From: Rachicladosporium sp. CCFEE 5018
Taxonomy: Eukaryota > Ascomycota > Dothideomycetes > Cladosporiales > Cladosporiaceae
Direction of reading: 5' to 3'
NCBI GenBank assembly: GCA_002077045.2
Contig: KZ111143.1
Location: forward strand, 1,154,491 to 1,214,753
Length of the DNA: 60,263 nucleotides
How positions within the stretch are numbered: position 1 is the first letter of the stretch; each line of letters opens with the position of its first letter. Shown here in pieces: positions 21,201-31,504 of the stretch. Under the pieces are notes generated by a model, which had not been told where the DNA came from, made no database searches, and worked only from the letters and a program-made list of their open reading frames with translations. Position numbers and translations under genes: made by a program.

Positions 21201-22602
21201 GCTGCGCACGCGGGGGGAGAAGGCTAAGGAGGTATCGCAGCGTCTGTACGCGCAAAACACCCGCCTAGCTCGACTCCTCGAGCGTCTTGGCCTTGCCATC
21301 TCGTACCAAGACGACACGATGGTCGTCGAGCGTGCTTCTAAGATCGGCGCCAGCACAGCTCAGACCGATCCTCAAAGCAGCACTAATGCCCTGACGTCGC
21401 CACCAGAGACTCGCAAGTCATCCTACGCCGATATGCCTACCCTCGACACTACTCTCCTCCACTGGCCCTCGGCTCTTACCACTGAAGAGGAGAACAATCA
21501 ATACACCGCCTTCCTGTCCAATCTCTCCATGTTTAATCTCGAGACCTTCAGCGAAGCCGTCATCAAACGCCTCCGAGACTTCGAGTATACAGCCCGCAAA
21601 TACAGCCGCGAGGTGAAAGACTCCTCGAAGCGTGCGGACGCTTACAAAGACCGCGCACAACGCCTCAAGACCGAGGCACACGGTAAGATCGCCGTGCGGG
21701 ATTTCAAGGAAGGGGATCTGGCGCTCTTCCTTCCGACTCGAGGTCAGGCGAAAGGAGCGTGGGCAGCGTTCAATATCGGGTGTCCGCACTACTTCCTCGC
21801 GGAACGAGAAGGCATGGGTCTCGGGCGTAGGGACTTCTTCGTCGGTCGGATCCAGAAACTGGAAGGCCGAGTTGTGGATCTCGGCCGCCAGCCAGCCGAA
21901 GGCGAGTCGAAGGGCGGTTCGCCGAGTATAGCTGAAGACGACAACCCCTTCGAGCTTTCCGACGGCCTGACGTGGTGGATGGTGCACGCTTCCGAAGAGC
22001 GCCCTGGCCTGACCTCCTCCAATTCTGCAGCCGCGCCCACCACACCCGGCCTAGGCAAGAGTACAGTCGCAGCTGCGAATGTAGACGCAAAAGGGAGTAT
22101 CCGCACGAAGCCCAAGGGCGAGCTGTCGGAAGCGAGCAAACATCTCAACAAGAGTCTGGATAGTAGGAGATCCAGCACCTCCTCGCGCAAAGGCGTCATC
22201 GCCACGCTCTCCTCTGGCGCAGCAGGCACCGGCCACTCACCCCGCAGCCCTAGCATAGGCTCGAATTTCGATGGCCCTGCCACCACCGCGCTGCGAGGAA
22301 GGAGCGAAAGCCAAGTCTCCCTACGTCCACCACCATCGGCGCCCATCATCTCCCTCCCTTCGCCTCCTCCTCCCGCTCCAGCACCGTTGCGCTCACAGTC
22401 GCCGTCTCTGTTGCAGTCAAGGTCGAGGTCTAAGAGCCCTTCCAAGAGCATCCGCTCACTTCAACGGCATCTTGACGCCGGCACGCCGGCTAAGGGCAGT
22501 CCGGCGAAGAGCCCGGTCAAGAGCCCGCAGAAAGGCAAGGCGTGGGAGAGTCTTTGGAGTGCGGAGTTTGCGCTTGAGAGTCCGGGGAAGAAGGGGGAGT
22601 AA
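18229..22602 (+). CDS. ATG11: Autophagy scaffold protein Atg11
   Basis: Atg11 is the scaffold that links cargo receptors to the autophagy machinery in selective autophagy. The single exon gives 1457 residues from the ATG of MSVQILIGHTGQRLTLEDPD; the frame opens further to an ATG at 18112, which would add 39 Ser/Thr-rich residues. The start shown begins directly with the ubiquitin-like fold (about residues 1-75, ending near SLLTEAELFCFDSRL), typical of Atg11/FIP200. Long coiled coils fill about 150-430 and 560-1000, heavy in Glu, Arg and Gln. The conserved ATG11 C-terminal domain lies at about 1080-1220 and includes FKEGDLALFLPTRG, WAAFNIGCPHYFL and RDFFVGRI. A tail of ~200 residues follows, rich in Ser, Pro and Lys with many SP sites, likely phosphorylated. 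Confidence 0.95.
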   Translation: MSVQILIGHTGQRLTLEDPDVTDLDGLRNWISQQTGIQPKAQVLLRSTGKQATSQSLLTEAELFCFDSRLSQGKDSVGRATAQHGGPDEKYKPGSPPDTIGNQSDLQAWQTLFRLRKSWASALLNGCTKVAQQAERYQDEEAVIAKSLNVVVASLQQHIKGGQKKYDSVAAWADDILREQEGHVQGWEHNLDSLRSIPARAEFTRFVQASSQSSRRLSQQGNIATLQGFVDLPRTRKAAGAAKRITDELTARLNDLQSRLDNASRQADELRQAVGQVGKQDVSYLESESEAAQLLGEIRVAANKVSSDFDHIQSLPRQDTKSVAAASKLAMLHTRNYLPNLVEFSAEMNELVDKYRDRKQQASETALEHMQVLSRIENQLAGLYADTEGFGLAEEDQQAFVSVGVIARLPSVYGQLLVESVRRREWVAKMKRDTITLQEEVATYQEEEEKRRKKWMRSVEDVVNVESLQSSRALGIELSLQNEGGSWPMVTRQELADYLEVLVQVYGEGPVTEEMDAAIKELDRPTRKQIKHAKAFKNGSMHEAAFGDTSLLLRGDEQHRSIRDMNTRLEEELKGQKSRVRKLEDLLHRSTQSSRASGGEMFTPATFSAGTATPPSLSTPLPSGELPRSASTKHRRLSSTQAIDGQSTQKLARRIVDLEAELHTTREEVKSRKNSDVEAQKQVDEAVSTKKDLMENMEAQQREFATERRNLEAELREARERVEEVETEVERLMGSREDERGGSEQRVTMLEAEIERMKQDADGHAGRAANEQAARENLESKLAVAERARNTAEDTVQQMKIEREAAREAEAEQLERLTAAHAQLSTNDGIPIGIAAMAVALEELTRKAVAHAKDLTDAVAFAKSENAILQSTNDTQRSELQDAMQNRTKFEEEARGLESRLASEQAATTSLQQQLQDEQTQLKSLRSKFAEGETGSDALRQRVADEELKVIKLSSELAQSKSHANSLDVELTRLQKSHKMQEIDVEVMTDRLRTRGEKAKEVSQRLYAQNTRLARLLERLGLAISYQDDTMVVERASKIGASTAQTDPQSSTNALTSPPETRKSSYADMPTLDTTLLHWPSALTTEEENNQYTAFLSNLSMFNLETFSEAVIKRLRDFEYTARKYSREVKDSSKRADAYKDRAQRLKTEAHGKIAVRDFKEGDLALFLPTRGQAKGAWAAFNIGCPHYFLAEREGMGLGRRDFFVGRIQKLEGRVVDLGRQPAEGESKGGSPSIAEDDNPFELSDGLTWWMVHASEERPGLTSSNSAAAPTTPGLGKSTVAAANVDAKGSIRTKPKGELSEASKHLNKSLDSRRSSTSSRKGVIATLSSGAAGTGHSPRSPSIGSNFDGPATTALRGRSESQVSLRPPPSAPIISLPSPPPPAPAPLRSQSPSLLQSRSRSKSPSKSIRSLQRHLDAGTPAKGSPAKSPVKSPQKGKAWESLWSAEFALESPGKKGE

Positions 22603-22898
22603 TGTTCGGTCTCAGAGATGGGGTGGAGTGGGGTTAGCTGATGAGTTGATCGAGATGGATGCTGAGTGGTCGGCGAACGACGAGGTCGTTGTACTATACC
22701 TAGGGTTCTTGCTTGTACGAACATCACATTTTGGAAACGCATCGTTGACAAGGTCTCACAAGACTCTGCCGAGCGAAGCAGTCTCCGTTCTGCGCCGCCC
22801 TTAGGCTGACTATGTCATACTATTTACAATACTTCGTGTGCTCGTCTGTGTACCCACCGCACACTTTGATCATCCTTTCCGCTTAGTTGCAAACTCGC

Positions 22899-24730
22899 TC
22901 AGGTCTTCACATCCGGCTCCACACGCCCAATGAACTCTTGCAACTTCAGCAAATCCGTCGCGAGCTTCACGTTCTCCTTCAAGTACTCCTGCGCGTCGAG
23001 CCCGTACTTGCTCGCATCGCTCTCGTGCCTCTCAACATACAACCGAATTGTCGCACCACTGCTGCCAGTACCCGACAAGCGGACCACAATCCGGCTGCCA
23101 TCGTCGAACTTGACGTAAATGCCCTGATTCTTGCTCACGCTGCCATCAAGATCCGTGTACGAGAAGTCGTCAGCCTCCAGCACCTTCCGGCCAGCAACGG
23201 TCGAGCCAACGAACTCGCTCTTCTTCTCGCCGATCAACGTCTTCATATGCTGTGTCATCTTGTCCGCGCCCGCAGACTCACAGCCCTCGTAATCGTAGCG
23301 TGTGAAGAAAGTGCGGCCGTAGATATTCCAGAAGTCATGCTGGATCGACTTGATGCTCGGCGTCTTGCCAGTCTGCTGTCCAACACCAGCGATGATGTTC
23401 AGCCACGCCACGATAGCCCATAGACCATCCTTCTCGCGAATGTGGTTTGAGCCGGTGCCGAAGGACTCCTCGCCGCAGATATTCATCTTGTCCGCGTCGA
23501 AGAGACCACAGAAGAATTTCCAGCCGGTCGGGACTTCGTAGGACTGGAGGCCCTTTTTCTTGGCGACCAGGTCCACGGCACCGGAGGTGGGCATGCTGCG
23601 TGCGAGGCCGTAGACGCCTTGCTTCTTGAAGTAGGGGATTAGGTCGGCGTGGTGGGCGATGATTGCGAGGGAGTCGCCGGGCGAGACGAAGGAGTTGGCG
23701 CCATAGATCATGTTCCTGTCGCCGTCACCGTCGGACGCGGCACCAAAGTGAACGCCATTCTTATCGACAGCCTCAACAAGGGAGTGTGCGTAGACCAAGT
23801 TGGGATCCGGGTGGTGGCCGCCAAAGTCTGGCAGTGGGGTGCAGTTCTGGCAGGAGTCCTTGAGGCCAAGCTCTTTCTCGAAGATGTCTTTGCCGTAGTT
23901 TCCGGTCACACCGCTTAGGGCGTCAAAGAGGACCTTGAAGTCGCTGTGTTGGGTCAGGAAGTCTTTGATCAGCTTGAAGTCGAAGATGTCCTTCAGCATG
24001 TCGACGTAGTCTTTTGTGCTGTGGACGATCTCGACCTCGAGGGGACCGTAGGTCTTTGTGCCGATGGTCTTGAGGTCGATCTCGGGAATGTCGGCAATCT
24101 TGTAGGATGTGATAGATTTCGAGAAGTCGTAGATCTTGTTCGTCACGCTCTCGGGTGCTGGGGCGCCGTTTGCGAGGTTGTACTTGATGCCGAAATCCTC
24201 AGTCGGTCCTCCCGGGTTGTGCGATGCTGTGAGCAGGATACCTCCTGTTGCCTTCTTGATGCGGATGAGGTGGCTTGCCGCGGGTGTGGACATGATGCCA
24301 TCTTGACCGATCAGCAGCTTCTTCACTCCGTATGCTGCTCCGATCTTGGCAATGATCTGGGTGACCTCGGGGTTATAGTACCGCCCGTCACCGCCAATGA
24401 CGAGGTATGCGCCATCAGGACCTTCGGGGATCGATTGGATCGTTGAGGCAACGAAGTTCTCTGCGTAGTTTGTCTGTTGGAAGACCTTGACCTTCTTGCG
24501 GAGTCCGGAGCTGTGGATCGTTGTCAGCGTCCTGCTAGCCATGGCTTGCCCACGCCCTGCTCTCCGTCTACCATGGTCGAGGCGATCTGGTTCAACCATG
24601 CAGTCGAACAGCAATTGCCCTTCAGTATACATCGCGGTTCGACAATGCTTGGAAGTAAGAAAGTCGGGATAACTTACGTTCCCGGCTTCTGGTCCTGGTA
24701 GGCCTTGGTCTCGACGGTCTTGACGCTCAT
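22899..24730 (-). CDS. PGM2: Phosphoglucomutase (glucose-1-P / glucose-6-P)
   Basis: The enzyme interconverts glucose 1-phosphate and glucose 6-phosphate, feeding UDP-glucose for wall glucan, trehalose and glycosylation. I model exon 1 at 24730-24678 (MSVKTVETKAYQDQKPGT) and exon 2 at 24510-22899, joined in phase 2, giving 554 residues, the usual eukaryotic length. Motifs in order: the phosphoserine loop TASHNPGG near residue 113; the metal-binding DGDGDR near 285; the sugar loop GEESFGTGS near 370; and the phosphate loop RLSGTGSSGATIRLY near 500. No signal peptide is present and the enzyme should be cytosolic. The 167 bp intron after the first 18 codons is long for this window. PGM2 is used here in the generic yeast sense. 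Confidence 0.97.
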
Positions 24731-25539
24731 TGTGGCGATTGTCTGACTTGCAGTATGTGTGCGTTGCTTGCAGTGAGTAGAAGAGAGCAAATGCAATATC
24801 GGGTAGGGGTATTGTACAAGTAAGGCGGTCAATACGGAAACAGCAAGATGATATGCCAAACAAACGTTCTGTATAGCTCTGCCGATCCGCCCATGTTGAC
24901 GTGACCCTGCATATCGAGGGGCTCAACGTGGGGCAGCCGGTGGCGGCAGGTGCTTCCGAAGTGGCACCGGCAATGGGACCAGAGACCTACACCTCGTACC
25001 CGTCGTGCTGCGAATGTATGTTGGTGTGTCACACGCGAGTGACACACCTCAAGTAGCAGACCACTCGACGGGTCCTCACTGCTAGGATATGTCGCACCGT
25101 AACAACGAAACACTACTAGTCCTTGCCCTAGAGAGTTTCTACAAAAGGTAAGTTTTACTGTCGCCTACCATTTAGCCTCATTTGCAGTGTCGCGGTGTTG
25201 CATAGAACAGCATTCTCTCTCGTAGACATCTGCTGAGCGGTCCGACACCTCTGCCACTCGCGTGTTTGTGCAACGGCTTAGTAGTGCATCATGGTCGGGG
25301 TCCATCGTGGAGTCTTTACTTTGCCACTCCCAGGCCTCTACAACGCAGACTACCACTCGGTAGACGGCATCCGTATCTTGTGAGAGAGGCTAAAATACTG
25401 CCATCTGGGAGCGGAAGGAAGATGCTCGATTGCATTGAAGCTTTGCCCCGTACACGTACAACCCTCATCCCACCAACGCCGCGCTGAGCCCAAGCAACGT
25501 CTACCACCTCCATATGCAAACCGCAATCGTCGGCAATGC
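24731..25539. other. Intergenic, phosphoglucomutase upstream region
   Basis: This 809 bp between phosphoglucomutase (start at 24730) and the ISA2 stop has no supported gene. Near 25020-25055 there is an imperfect inverted repeat around gtgtcacacgcgagtgacacac (25026-25047) that could form a hairpin or a dyad protein-binding site. Confidence 0.6.
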
Positions 25540-26205
25540 TCATGCCGCAATATCAAAGCTAGTCCCACACCCACAACTGCTCTTCGCCCCCGGAATCCCA
25601 GTGACCTTGAACTGACTCCCGATCAACTCCATCGTATAATCGATACTACTCCCCTTCAGCAGCTCTAGACTCGGCTCATCCATGACCACCGTCGGCTTGT
25701 ATCCCTCGCCTCCTTCATCTCGGAAGATAGTGTCCTCACTTGCATCCGCCTCCGCTGTGTTGGTCAAGCTCATGAGGTATTGGAAGCCGTGGCAACCGCC
25801 GGACTCGACGCTGACCCGGAGGGCGAGATCGGGATTTTGGTCCTTCTCTGAGATAGCTTTGAGGCGATGCGAGGCGCGGGGCGTTATGTTGATGGTCCAT
25901 TCCATGCCGTCTTCGCCTTTGCGGGGGTTTGTGATGGCTGTGGCGTAGCGGGCAGGCGTGGTCGTGAAGGCTCGTCGTCGCGGCGTTGGTACGAGGCTAG
26001 ACGCTGGACGTGGTCTTCGAGATGGCGCTCGACTTGGTCGTGGTTGCTCATGCCATGCTGGCGCGAGGAAGTCGAGGAATAGTCCTCCGGATGGTCGAGC
26101 TGTGGGCGACGATGAGCTAAAGGCTTTCGTGAAGGCAGTGCTTCTTCTTAGCCCATCGCGAGTCGCGGCGCTGGCGATGCGAGTGCGTGCTATGGGTACA
26201 CTCAT
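25540..26205 (-). CDS. ISA2: Mitochondrial iron-sulfur assembly protein Isa2
   Basis: Isa2 is an A-type carrier that works with Isa1 and Iba57 to build [4Fe-4S] clusters in mitochondria (aconitase, lipoate synthase). The single exon gives 221 residues from the first ATG (MSVPIARTRIASAATRDGLR). The first ~95 residues are rich in Arg, Ser and Ala without acidic residues, a matrix-targeting presequence (repeated RRR and FTTTPAR near its end). The A-type domain covers about 105-221: ITPRASHRLKAI, then the first ligand Cys in SGGCHGFQY, then the paired Cys in SSCGCGTSF near the C-terminus. All three cluster-binding Cys are present. It lies head to head with kynureninase, 274 bp between start codons. 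Confidence 0.93.
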   Translation of the reverse strand: MSVPIARTRIASAATRDGLRRSTAFTKAFSSSSPTARPSGGLFLDFLAPAWHEQPRPSRAPSRRPRPASSLVPTPRRRAFTTTPARYATAITNPRKGEDGMEWTINITPRASHRLKAISEKDQNPDLALRVSVESGGCHGFQYLMSLTNTAEADASEDTIFRDEGGEGYKPTVVMDEPSLELLKGSSIDYTMELIGSQFKVTGIPGAKSSCGCGTSFDIAA

Positions 26206-26479
26206 GATGTGGTGTTGTTGGAGTTGCAAGTCTGGTACGTCTATTCATGGAGCGCATCACAGTGTCTGGATTGGTAATGCCGAGGGCGGTGTTGGCCGGC
26301 AGAATGAACTTCGGAGAAAGATGCTGCCCGATGCGGCTAGATCAGTTCTCAGATATGGAGGTGATTGATGACGGCCACTGAATCGCCTTCTGCCACGCAA
26401 CAACTTTTCACTCTCCCAGGTTCACCAGCGTTACCAGTGCGATTCCGAAACTCCGTAATACACTGATAATTCGAACGCC

Positions 26480-27862
26480 ATGGCTCCCAACGGCGATCAT
26501 TCGCCGCCAAACTTCCGCCATATGTTTAAGATACCGACAAAAGGCGACCTCCGGCGGAAGACTCTCGAGAAGTCAGACGACATCCCCAGCAGACCAGACG
26601 ATGGCGAGCCGTGCGTCTATCTCTGCGGCAACTCACTCGGCCTTCAACCTACCCTAACCCGACAGTACCTCGAGCAATATCTCGACACCTGGGCAACGAA
26701 AGGCGTCTTCGGCCACTTCACAGACATCAACGATAGCAACCTCGCACCATGGATGCACGTCGACGACGACCTCGTGGAAGACATGGCGACGATCGTCGGC
26801 GCAAAGCCAAGTGAAGTCGCCGTAATGCAGACACTCACGGCCAATCTGCATCTTCTCATGGCGAGCTTCTACAAACCCACCAAGGAACGCTACAAAGTCA
26901 TTCTCGAAGGCAAAGCGTTTCCGTCTGATCACTACATGGTCGAGTCACAGATCCAACACCATGGTCTGGATCCAGCGCTGAGCATGATACTCATCGAGCC
27001 ACCCACGAGCTCTGGTGTGCTTCCAACAGATCACATCCTGTCCGTCATCGATCGACATGCCGACACGACCGCTGTGCTTCTCCTTCCCGGCGTGCAATTC
27101 TACACCGGCCAATTTCTTGACATGCCCCGGATCACAACCTACGCTCAAGATCGAGGCATTCTCGTCGGCTGGGATCTCGCACACGCCGTCGGGAATGTGC
27201 CTCTTCAGCTTTCCGATTGGAACGTCGATTTCGCCGCGTGGTGCACGTACAAGTATCTCAACGCTGGGCCAGGCTCGATAGGCGGTCTCTATGTCAACGA
27301 AAAACACTTCCATCGTCCTCGGCTGGCAGGCTGGTGGGGCTCGAGTAAAAGCTCGCGCTTCGACATGACGAATCGATTCGAGCCTATACCCAGTGCTGCT
27401 GGGTTTCAATTGAGCAATCCGTCGGTCGCTGACAGCACTGCACTTCGAGCAAGCCTCGACATCTTCAAGCAGACCACGATGAAAGCGTTGCGTGCGAAGA
27501 GCTTGGAGCTGACGGGCAGGCTTGAGGTGCTGCTGAAGCAGAGTGAGGCTAAGCACTTGTTCTCGATCATCACACCGGGTAATAAGGCAGAGCGAGGCGC
27601 GCAACTAAGCATCCGACTACAGCCAGGGCTACTCGATGCTGTGCTCGTGCAGCTTGAGGAGGAAGGCGTCGTAATTGATGAGCGGAAGCCAGACGTGATC
27701 CGTGTTGCACCTGCGCCGCTATATAACAACGTTGAGGATGTGAAAGCATTCGTTCGCGTGTTTGGTGCTGCTTGTCTCGAAGCTGCGAAAGCGGGCAAGC
27801 CGGATGGCAAGAGTGTAGCGTCCGTCGATGGCAATGCGAAGGGCTGGTCTGAGATCAAGTGA
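26480..27862 (+). CDS. BNA5: Kynureninase
   Basis: Kynureninase is a pyridoxal-phosphate enzyme that cleaves kynurenine or 3-hydroxykynurenine to anthranilate or 3-hydroxyanthranilate in tryptophan breakdown and de novo NAD synthesis. The single exon gives 460 residues, normal for fungi. The catalytic PLP Lys is Lys258 in WCTYKYLNAGPG, and the cofactor Asp lies in GWDLAHAVGN. Other family markers include YLCGNSLGLQ near the start, EGKAFPSDHY, the LAGWWGSS loop and the C-terminal VIRVAPAPLYN. The last ~25 residues are a variable polar tail. No signal is visible and it should be cytosolic. No other kynurenine-pathway gene is present in the window. Gene symbol follows yeast usage. Confidence 0.96.
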   Translation: MAPNGDHSPPNFRHMFKIPTKGDLRRKTLEKSDDIPSRPDDGEPCVYLCGNSLGLQPTLTRQYLEQYLDTWATKGVFGHFTDINDSNLAPWMHVDDDLVEDMATIVGAKPSEVAVMQTLTANLHLLMASFYKPTKERYKVILEGKAFPSDHYMVESQIQHHGLDPALSMILIEPPTSSGVLPTDHILSVIDRHADTTAVLLLPGVQFYTGQFLDMPRITTYAQDRGILVGWDLAHAVGNVPLQLSDWNVDFAAWCTYKYLNAGPGSIGGLYVNEKHFHRPRLAGWWGSSKSSRFDMTNRFEPIPSAAGFQLSNPSVADSTALRASLDIFKQTTMKALRAKSLELTGRLEVLLKQSEAKHLFSIITPGNKAERGAQLSIRLQPGLLDAVLVQLEEEGVVIDERKPDVIRVAPAPLYNNVEDVKAFVRVFGAACLEAAKAGKPDGKSVASVDGNAKGWSEIK

Positions 27863-28413
27863 GCGATCGACCGATCGATTGGACACAATGCTGCCTGGCA
27901 AGAATCATTTGCAACGGCAGAATCGTTCACATGCCCGTGTGCAACGCGACTGCGTAGATCCACGACTAGGTGAAACGACGACAAGAAGCCGCACATACAA
28001 CACATCCTAATACTCGTCCGAGTGTGTGGTCGGCGTGTAGCATTGCAAGTCTCACTAAGATCGTTCGACGGAAGTCGCAAACGACTTGTTTATGCTTGGC
28101 AAGTGCGATCCAGAGACCCGAATCGGGAGACGATGGCGGGCAGAGATGCTAAGGAGCTACCGTTTTCGTGATCAGCCAACCGGCGGCCTGTTATACTCTC
28201 GAGGGTGTGCATTCGTCGGACTATTGTTGGCGCCAAGACCCTGGGACTTCATCTGAACATCGTTGTGTCTGGAGCAACGTTTATCTGCCACCCAGCGCTG
28301 CTAGACAAACGCATATGTCTTAGAGGTTGGCCGGGATCGATGCTGATGACGAAGCTCGCATCCAGCGATGCATACGAGATATCTATATATCGTCCCTTCA
28401 CTCGGCATCCTCG
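27863..28413. other. Intergenic between convergent kynureninase and GTB1
   Basis: This 551 bp holds two 3' ends. The kynureninase stop is followed by a run of tcgatcg-like repeats (27862-27885). I see no gene. Confidence 0.55.
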
Positions 28414-30216
28414 TCACAATTCCTCCCTCCCGCCTTGCGGCGTTTGCCCAAGCACCTCACAAACAGCCGGCGTCCCGACCTCCATCCGATAAACACACTT
28501 CTCCTCCTCCATAATCTTCCAAACCTCATTCTCCTCACTACACCCCAACACAACAGTCGTACTCCGAATAGGGCCATTCCAACACCCCTGCCCGCCCTCA
28601 TGCTTCATAGCGATCCGCTCGCCACTCCCCAGTCCCTTCCCGTCAGCAGGCACCTCGTCGTCAACCATGATCCGCTCTAAGCGGTTGTAATTGCCCATGT
28701 TAGTGTGTCCGCCGCCTTTCTTGGGTTTCTGCGTGGTTTGCCCCAGGAAGCAGACTTCGTACGTGTACTCGCCCGCGTCTGTGGAGACGCATTGGCCTTT
28801 CAGGGCGCGGAAGATGTCCTCGGGGCCAAAGTCTTTGGCGAGGTCTTCGGTGTGGGAGGCGAGGTCTTTGCGGGAATTAGTGAGGTCGTTGCGCGCTGCT
28901 TCCGCGCGGCTGCGGGCGTCGAGAACCGCTTTGGTTTCTGTTGATGTGCCGGCGGGGGAGGAGGCGGTGTCTGCTAGGATGCCGTTGGAGATCATGAGGT
29001 TGCGGAGATCGCGGAGCTTGGTGTCGAGGTAGGCGCGGATGGTTGCGGGGAGGTAGTTCTCGAAGGCGTAAACTGGGCAGTATTTAGTGATTAGACTGTG
29101 GCAGGGGGATTGTGACAGTACTCACGAACGTCGAGCTCGGTCTCCTCCTCACCCTCGTACTCGTCCCAGTTCAGGCCGTTCTCAGCGTCCTCTTTGCTGA
29201 TCTCGTCAAGGTCTCGGTCTAGGGCATCGTTCGACTCTGCCTTCTCCTTCGCGGCATAGTCTTCCCACGCTCTCACAGCCCGCTTAACTCCCTCGTCGTT
29301 AAAGTTCGGATTGTACTCCTCCTTGAAAGTCGTCAAGAGCTTCTCCAGATCCTGCAGCCTCCCCTTGTTCGCATCCCTCTCGTTCCTGACCCTTATCAAG
29401 CTTTCCCTCAGCTCATTAGTCCTCTGCTTCGCCAGTCCAACGAGCAAACCGAGCTTGCCGGCCTTCGGACTGACGCTCCCCTTAACGACCCGCCCCTTCT
29501 CCCTCTTCTCGAGCTCCGCTAGCTCCTGCTCCGTCTGCTTGAGCTTCAACTCCTGTCCCTCGATTTCCGTCCCCAAGCTCTGCAACCGATCCTGCACCTG
29601 TAGCCTCAGTCTCGCCGCCTCAGCAACAAGCTCCTTCCTCTTCCGACTCGCATTTCCCAAACTCTTCTGCCTCGCCTCGTCCTTCTTCCTCCACTCCTTG
29701 CCAATCTCCTTACACCGGTCCTCGCACTTCACCCCACCCACATGACCGTACTCCTCACTTCCATCACAGCAAGTGTCGTAATCGCAGATTCCGTCGTTGA
29801 CATTCGTGAAGGGCACGTAGGATGGTATGTGACCTTTGTTCTTACAGTAGAAGCCTGGCAGGGCGAGCGAGGCGTTGACTGTGTTCCGGACGGTGTCGGC
29901 CGGAGTGTGTGGGGAGAGGGGTGAGAGGTGGGAGCAAGCTGCGGTGCCGGGCTCGTCTGAGCCGTCGGGGCAGTCGCAGTAGTCGTCGTTGATCTGGGAG
30001 GTACTGAGGTGGATGGAGGGGTTGGAGATGCAGGTGAAAGACTTCGAATCTTTGTAGAATTTGGCGACTGCAGCATATGGTCAGGACTGTGAGGGAGCTG
30101 TGGTGCATTGGGATTCACTTACAGTCTGGACTAACGCCTCGCGGCCGACTACTGTCAGTCGCAGCATATGCTATGGCTGCGTACTCCAGGTACAACAGCG
30201 CCACGAGACTCTTCAT
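28414..30216 (-). CDS. GTB1: Glucosidase II beta subunit (PRKCSH/Gtb1 type)
   Basis: This ER subunit binds mannose on N-glycans and presents them to the catalytic alpha subunit of glucosidase II, which trims glucose in glycoprotein quality control. I model three exons, 30216-30123, 30067-29126 and 29072-28414, giving 564 residues. It starts with a signal peptide (MKSLVALLYLEYAAIAYAA). Two LDL-receptor-A-like modules follow near residues 35-120 (INDDYCDCPDGSDEPGT and NDGICDYDTCCDGSEEYGHV), with their Cys and acidic calcium ligands. A Lys/Glu-rich coiled coil fills about 130-300 and a Glu/Asp-rich linker follows. The C-terminal MRH domain starts near 420 (CVSTDAGEYTYEVCFLGQ) and ends at VCEVLGQTP. 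The far C-terminus ends in REEL, which resembles an HDEL-type ER retrieval signal; this is inference. Confidence 0.94.
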
Positions 30217-30808
30217 GCTGTAAAGACGGTGTATGAAAGCGAAGTTGAGGTCGGGATCAGCTGGGCAAATGTTTTGGCTGCGCGAGACCCTCACGTTGGC
30301 TCGTGACAGTTGGCGAGTTGATGAGCCGAAAGTATGGCTTCCTGACATGGCACAGTATGTGGTGATCTGAGTACAAACTTCTCGCTGCAGCTTGAACGAA
30401 TTGCCTATGAGCGAGCAACGATGCACTGAACGACTACAACGTAATGTGAATGTGCTGTCAAGGTATGGTAAGTCCAGAGGCTTTCTGCGAAGCTAAGGTT
30501 GACAGGCACTTCTACCTCAGCATACTGCTCCCTGAAGCCGGCGAGGGTTCACGTCATGCGGCCGTGTCTCGTGGCTGCACGAAGCCTCCCTCTCAGCGGG
30601 CAGTGCTCTACACCATTGCAAAAATGCGTCCCAGCTTCGGGGACCGATGCATGGGCAATGCCCTGACACCCTGATCGACACCGTCTCCACAGCTTGCACC
30701 TGTGATGGATGGTTCGGGTCGCCCACCGCCTACATATTCGTGCCTGAGACCACACATAGTTCGGTACAGCGCTCTAGTCGTCCAATGTCGTAATCACTCT
30801 CCCATGCT
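30217..30808. other. Intergenic between GTB1 and DPM3
   Basis: This 592 bp lies upstream of GTB1 and downstream of DPM3, both on the minus strand. No additional gene is supported. Confidence 0.55.
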
Positions 30809-31196
30809 TCAGTCCACCGTAACGCCTCGTCTCCTCAGATCCGTCTTCGCTTGTTCGATCTGCTTCATGAGCTCCCCGTGCGCCTCAGGGACATCGTTGA
30901 ACGAGAAGACACCGTAGCCAAGCTTGAAGAGAAGGTATGCGCCGAGCGTGACGATCGCCCAGAGTGGAAGCTGCGCGTCGTGAGCTGTTAGCGGATCCCA
31001 AAGATGCTACCAGCAGATGGATAGACGAACAACAGGAAGAACTTCGTCTTGCAGTTTCGAGGGCAGAGGTAGGACGCCGGACAACAGGACGAAGTACACC
31101 TGTTGTATTGAGTTAGCTTGGGCTGGGCAGTATAGGCGGAGTACATACTACAGCAGTGATCAGTGCAAATTTGAGAGTCTCTGATGCGCGTGTCAT
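30809..31196 (-). CDS. DPM3: Dolichol-phosphate mannose synthase subunit 3
   Basis: Dpm3 tethers the catalytic Dpm1 subunit to the ER membrane for synthesis of dolichol-phosphate mannose, the donor for N-glycan, GPI and O-mannose assembly. The gene is easily missed because no exon exceeds 54 codons. I model exons 31196-31149, 31099-31031 and 30970-30809, giving 92 residues, the standard length. The protein reads MTRASETLKFALITA, then a first span (VVYFVLLSGVLPLP), a second span (LPLWAIVTLGAYLLFKLGYGV) and the hallmark tail FNDVPEAHGELMKQIEQAK. The second intron needs a GTTCGT donor, which is unusual but yields the family's conserved PVLPLW join and has a CTAAC branch site 14 bp before the acceptor. 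It lies head to head with the armadillo gene (308 bp). Confidence 0.88.
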
Positions 31197-31504
31197 GGCG
31201 GAGGCTGATGTGGGTGGAGTGGCACGCGACCCCAGCTGTTGTGTTGGTCAGGCAGTAATAACGCGGAACAGGTAGTGGAGGTAAGGTAGGTACACAAGGT
31301 ACCGATCGGCTAGGGTCTAACCCTATCTCGAGAGTTCACATAGCATGTGCTTTGTCGAGTGCTTTCTGCGATTTGCGTAAACATGATCATGCACGCATAC
31401 TGAACAGTCATACCAGCGGAATGTGATACGAACCAAAAGGAGAGCTTCAAGGATAAAGGTCGATCGATTGCAACGATCGCCAACTCATGGGCTGCAATTG
31501 ACCC

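Noticed and set aside
3122..27862. NADAR protein plus kynureninase as an NAD-metabolism cluster
   Set aside because: They are 23 kb apart with unrelated genes between; no other NAD gene is present.
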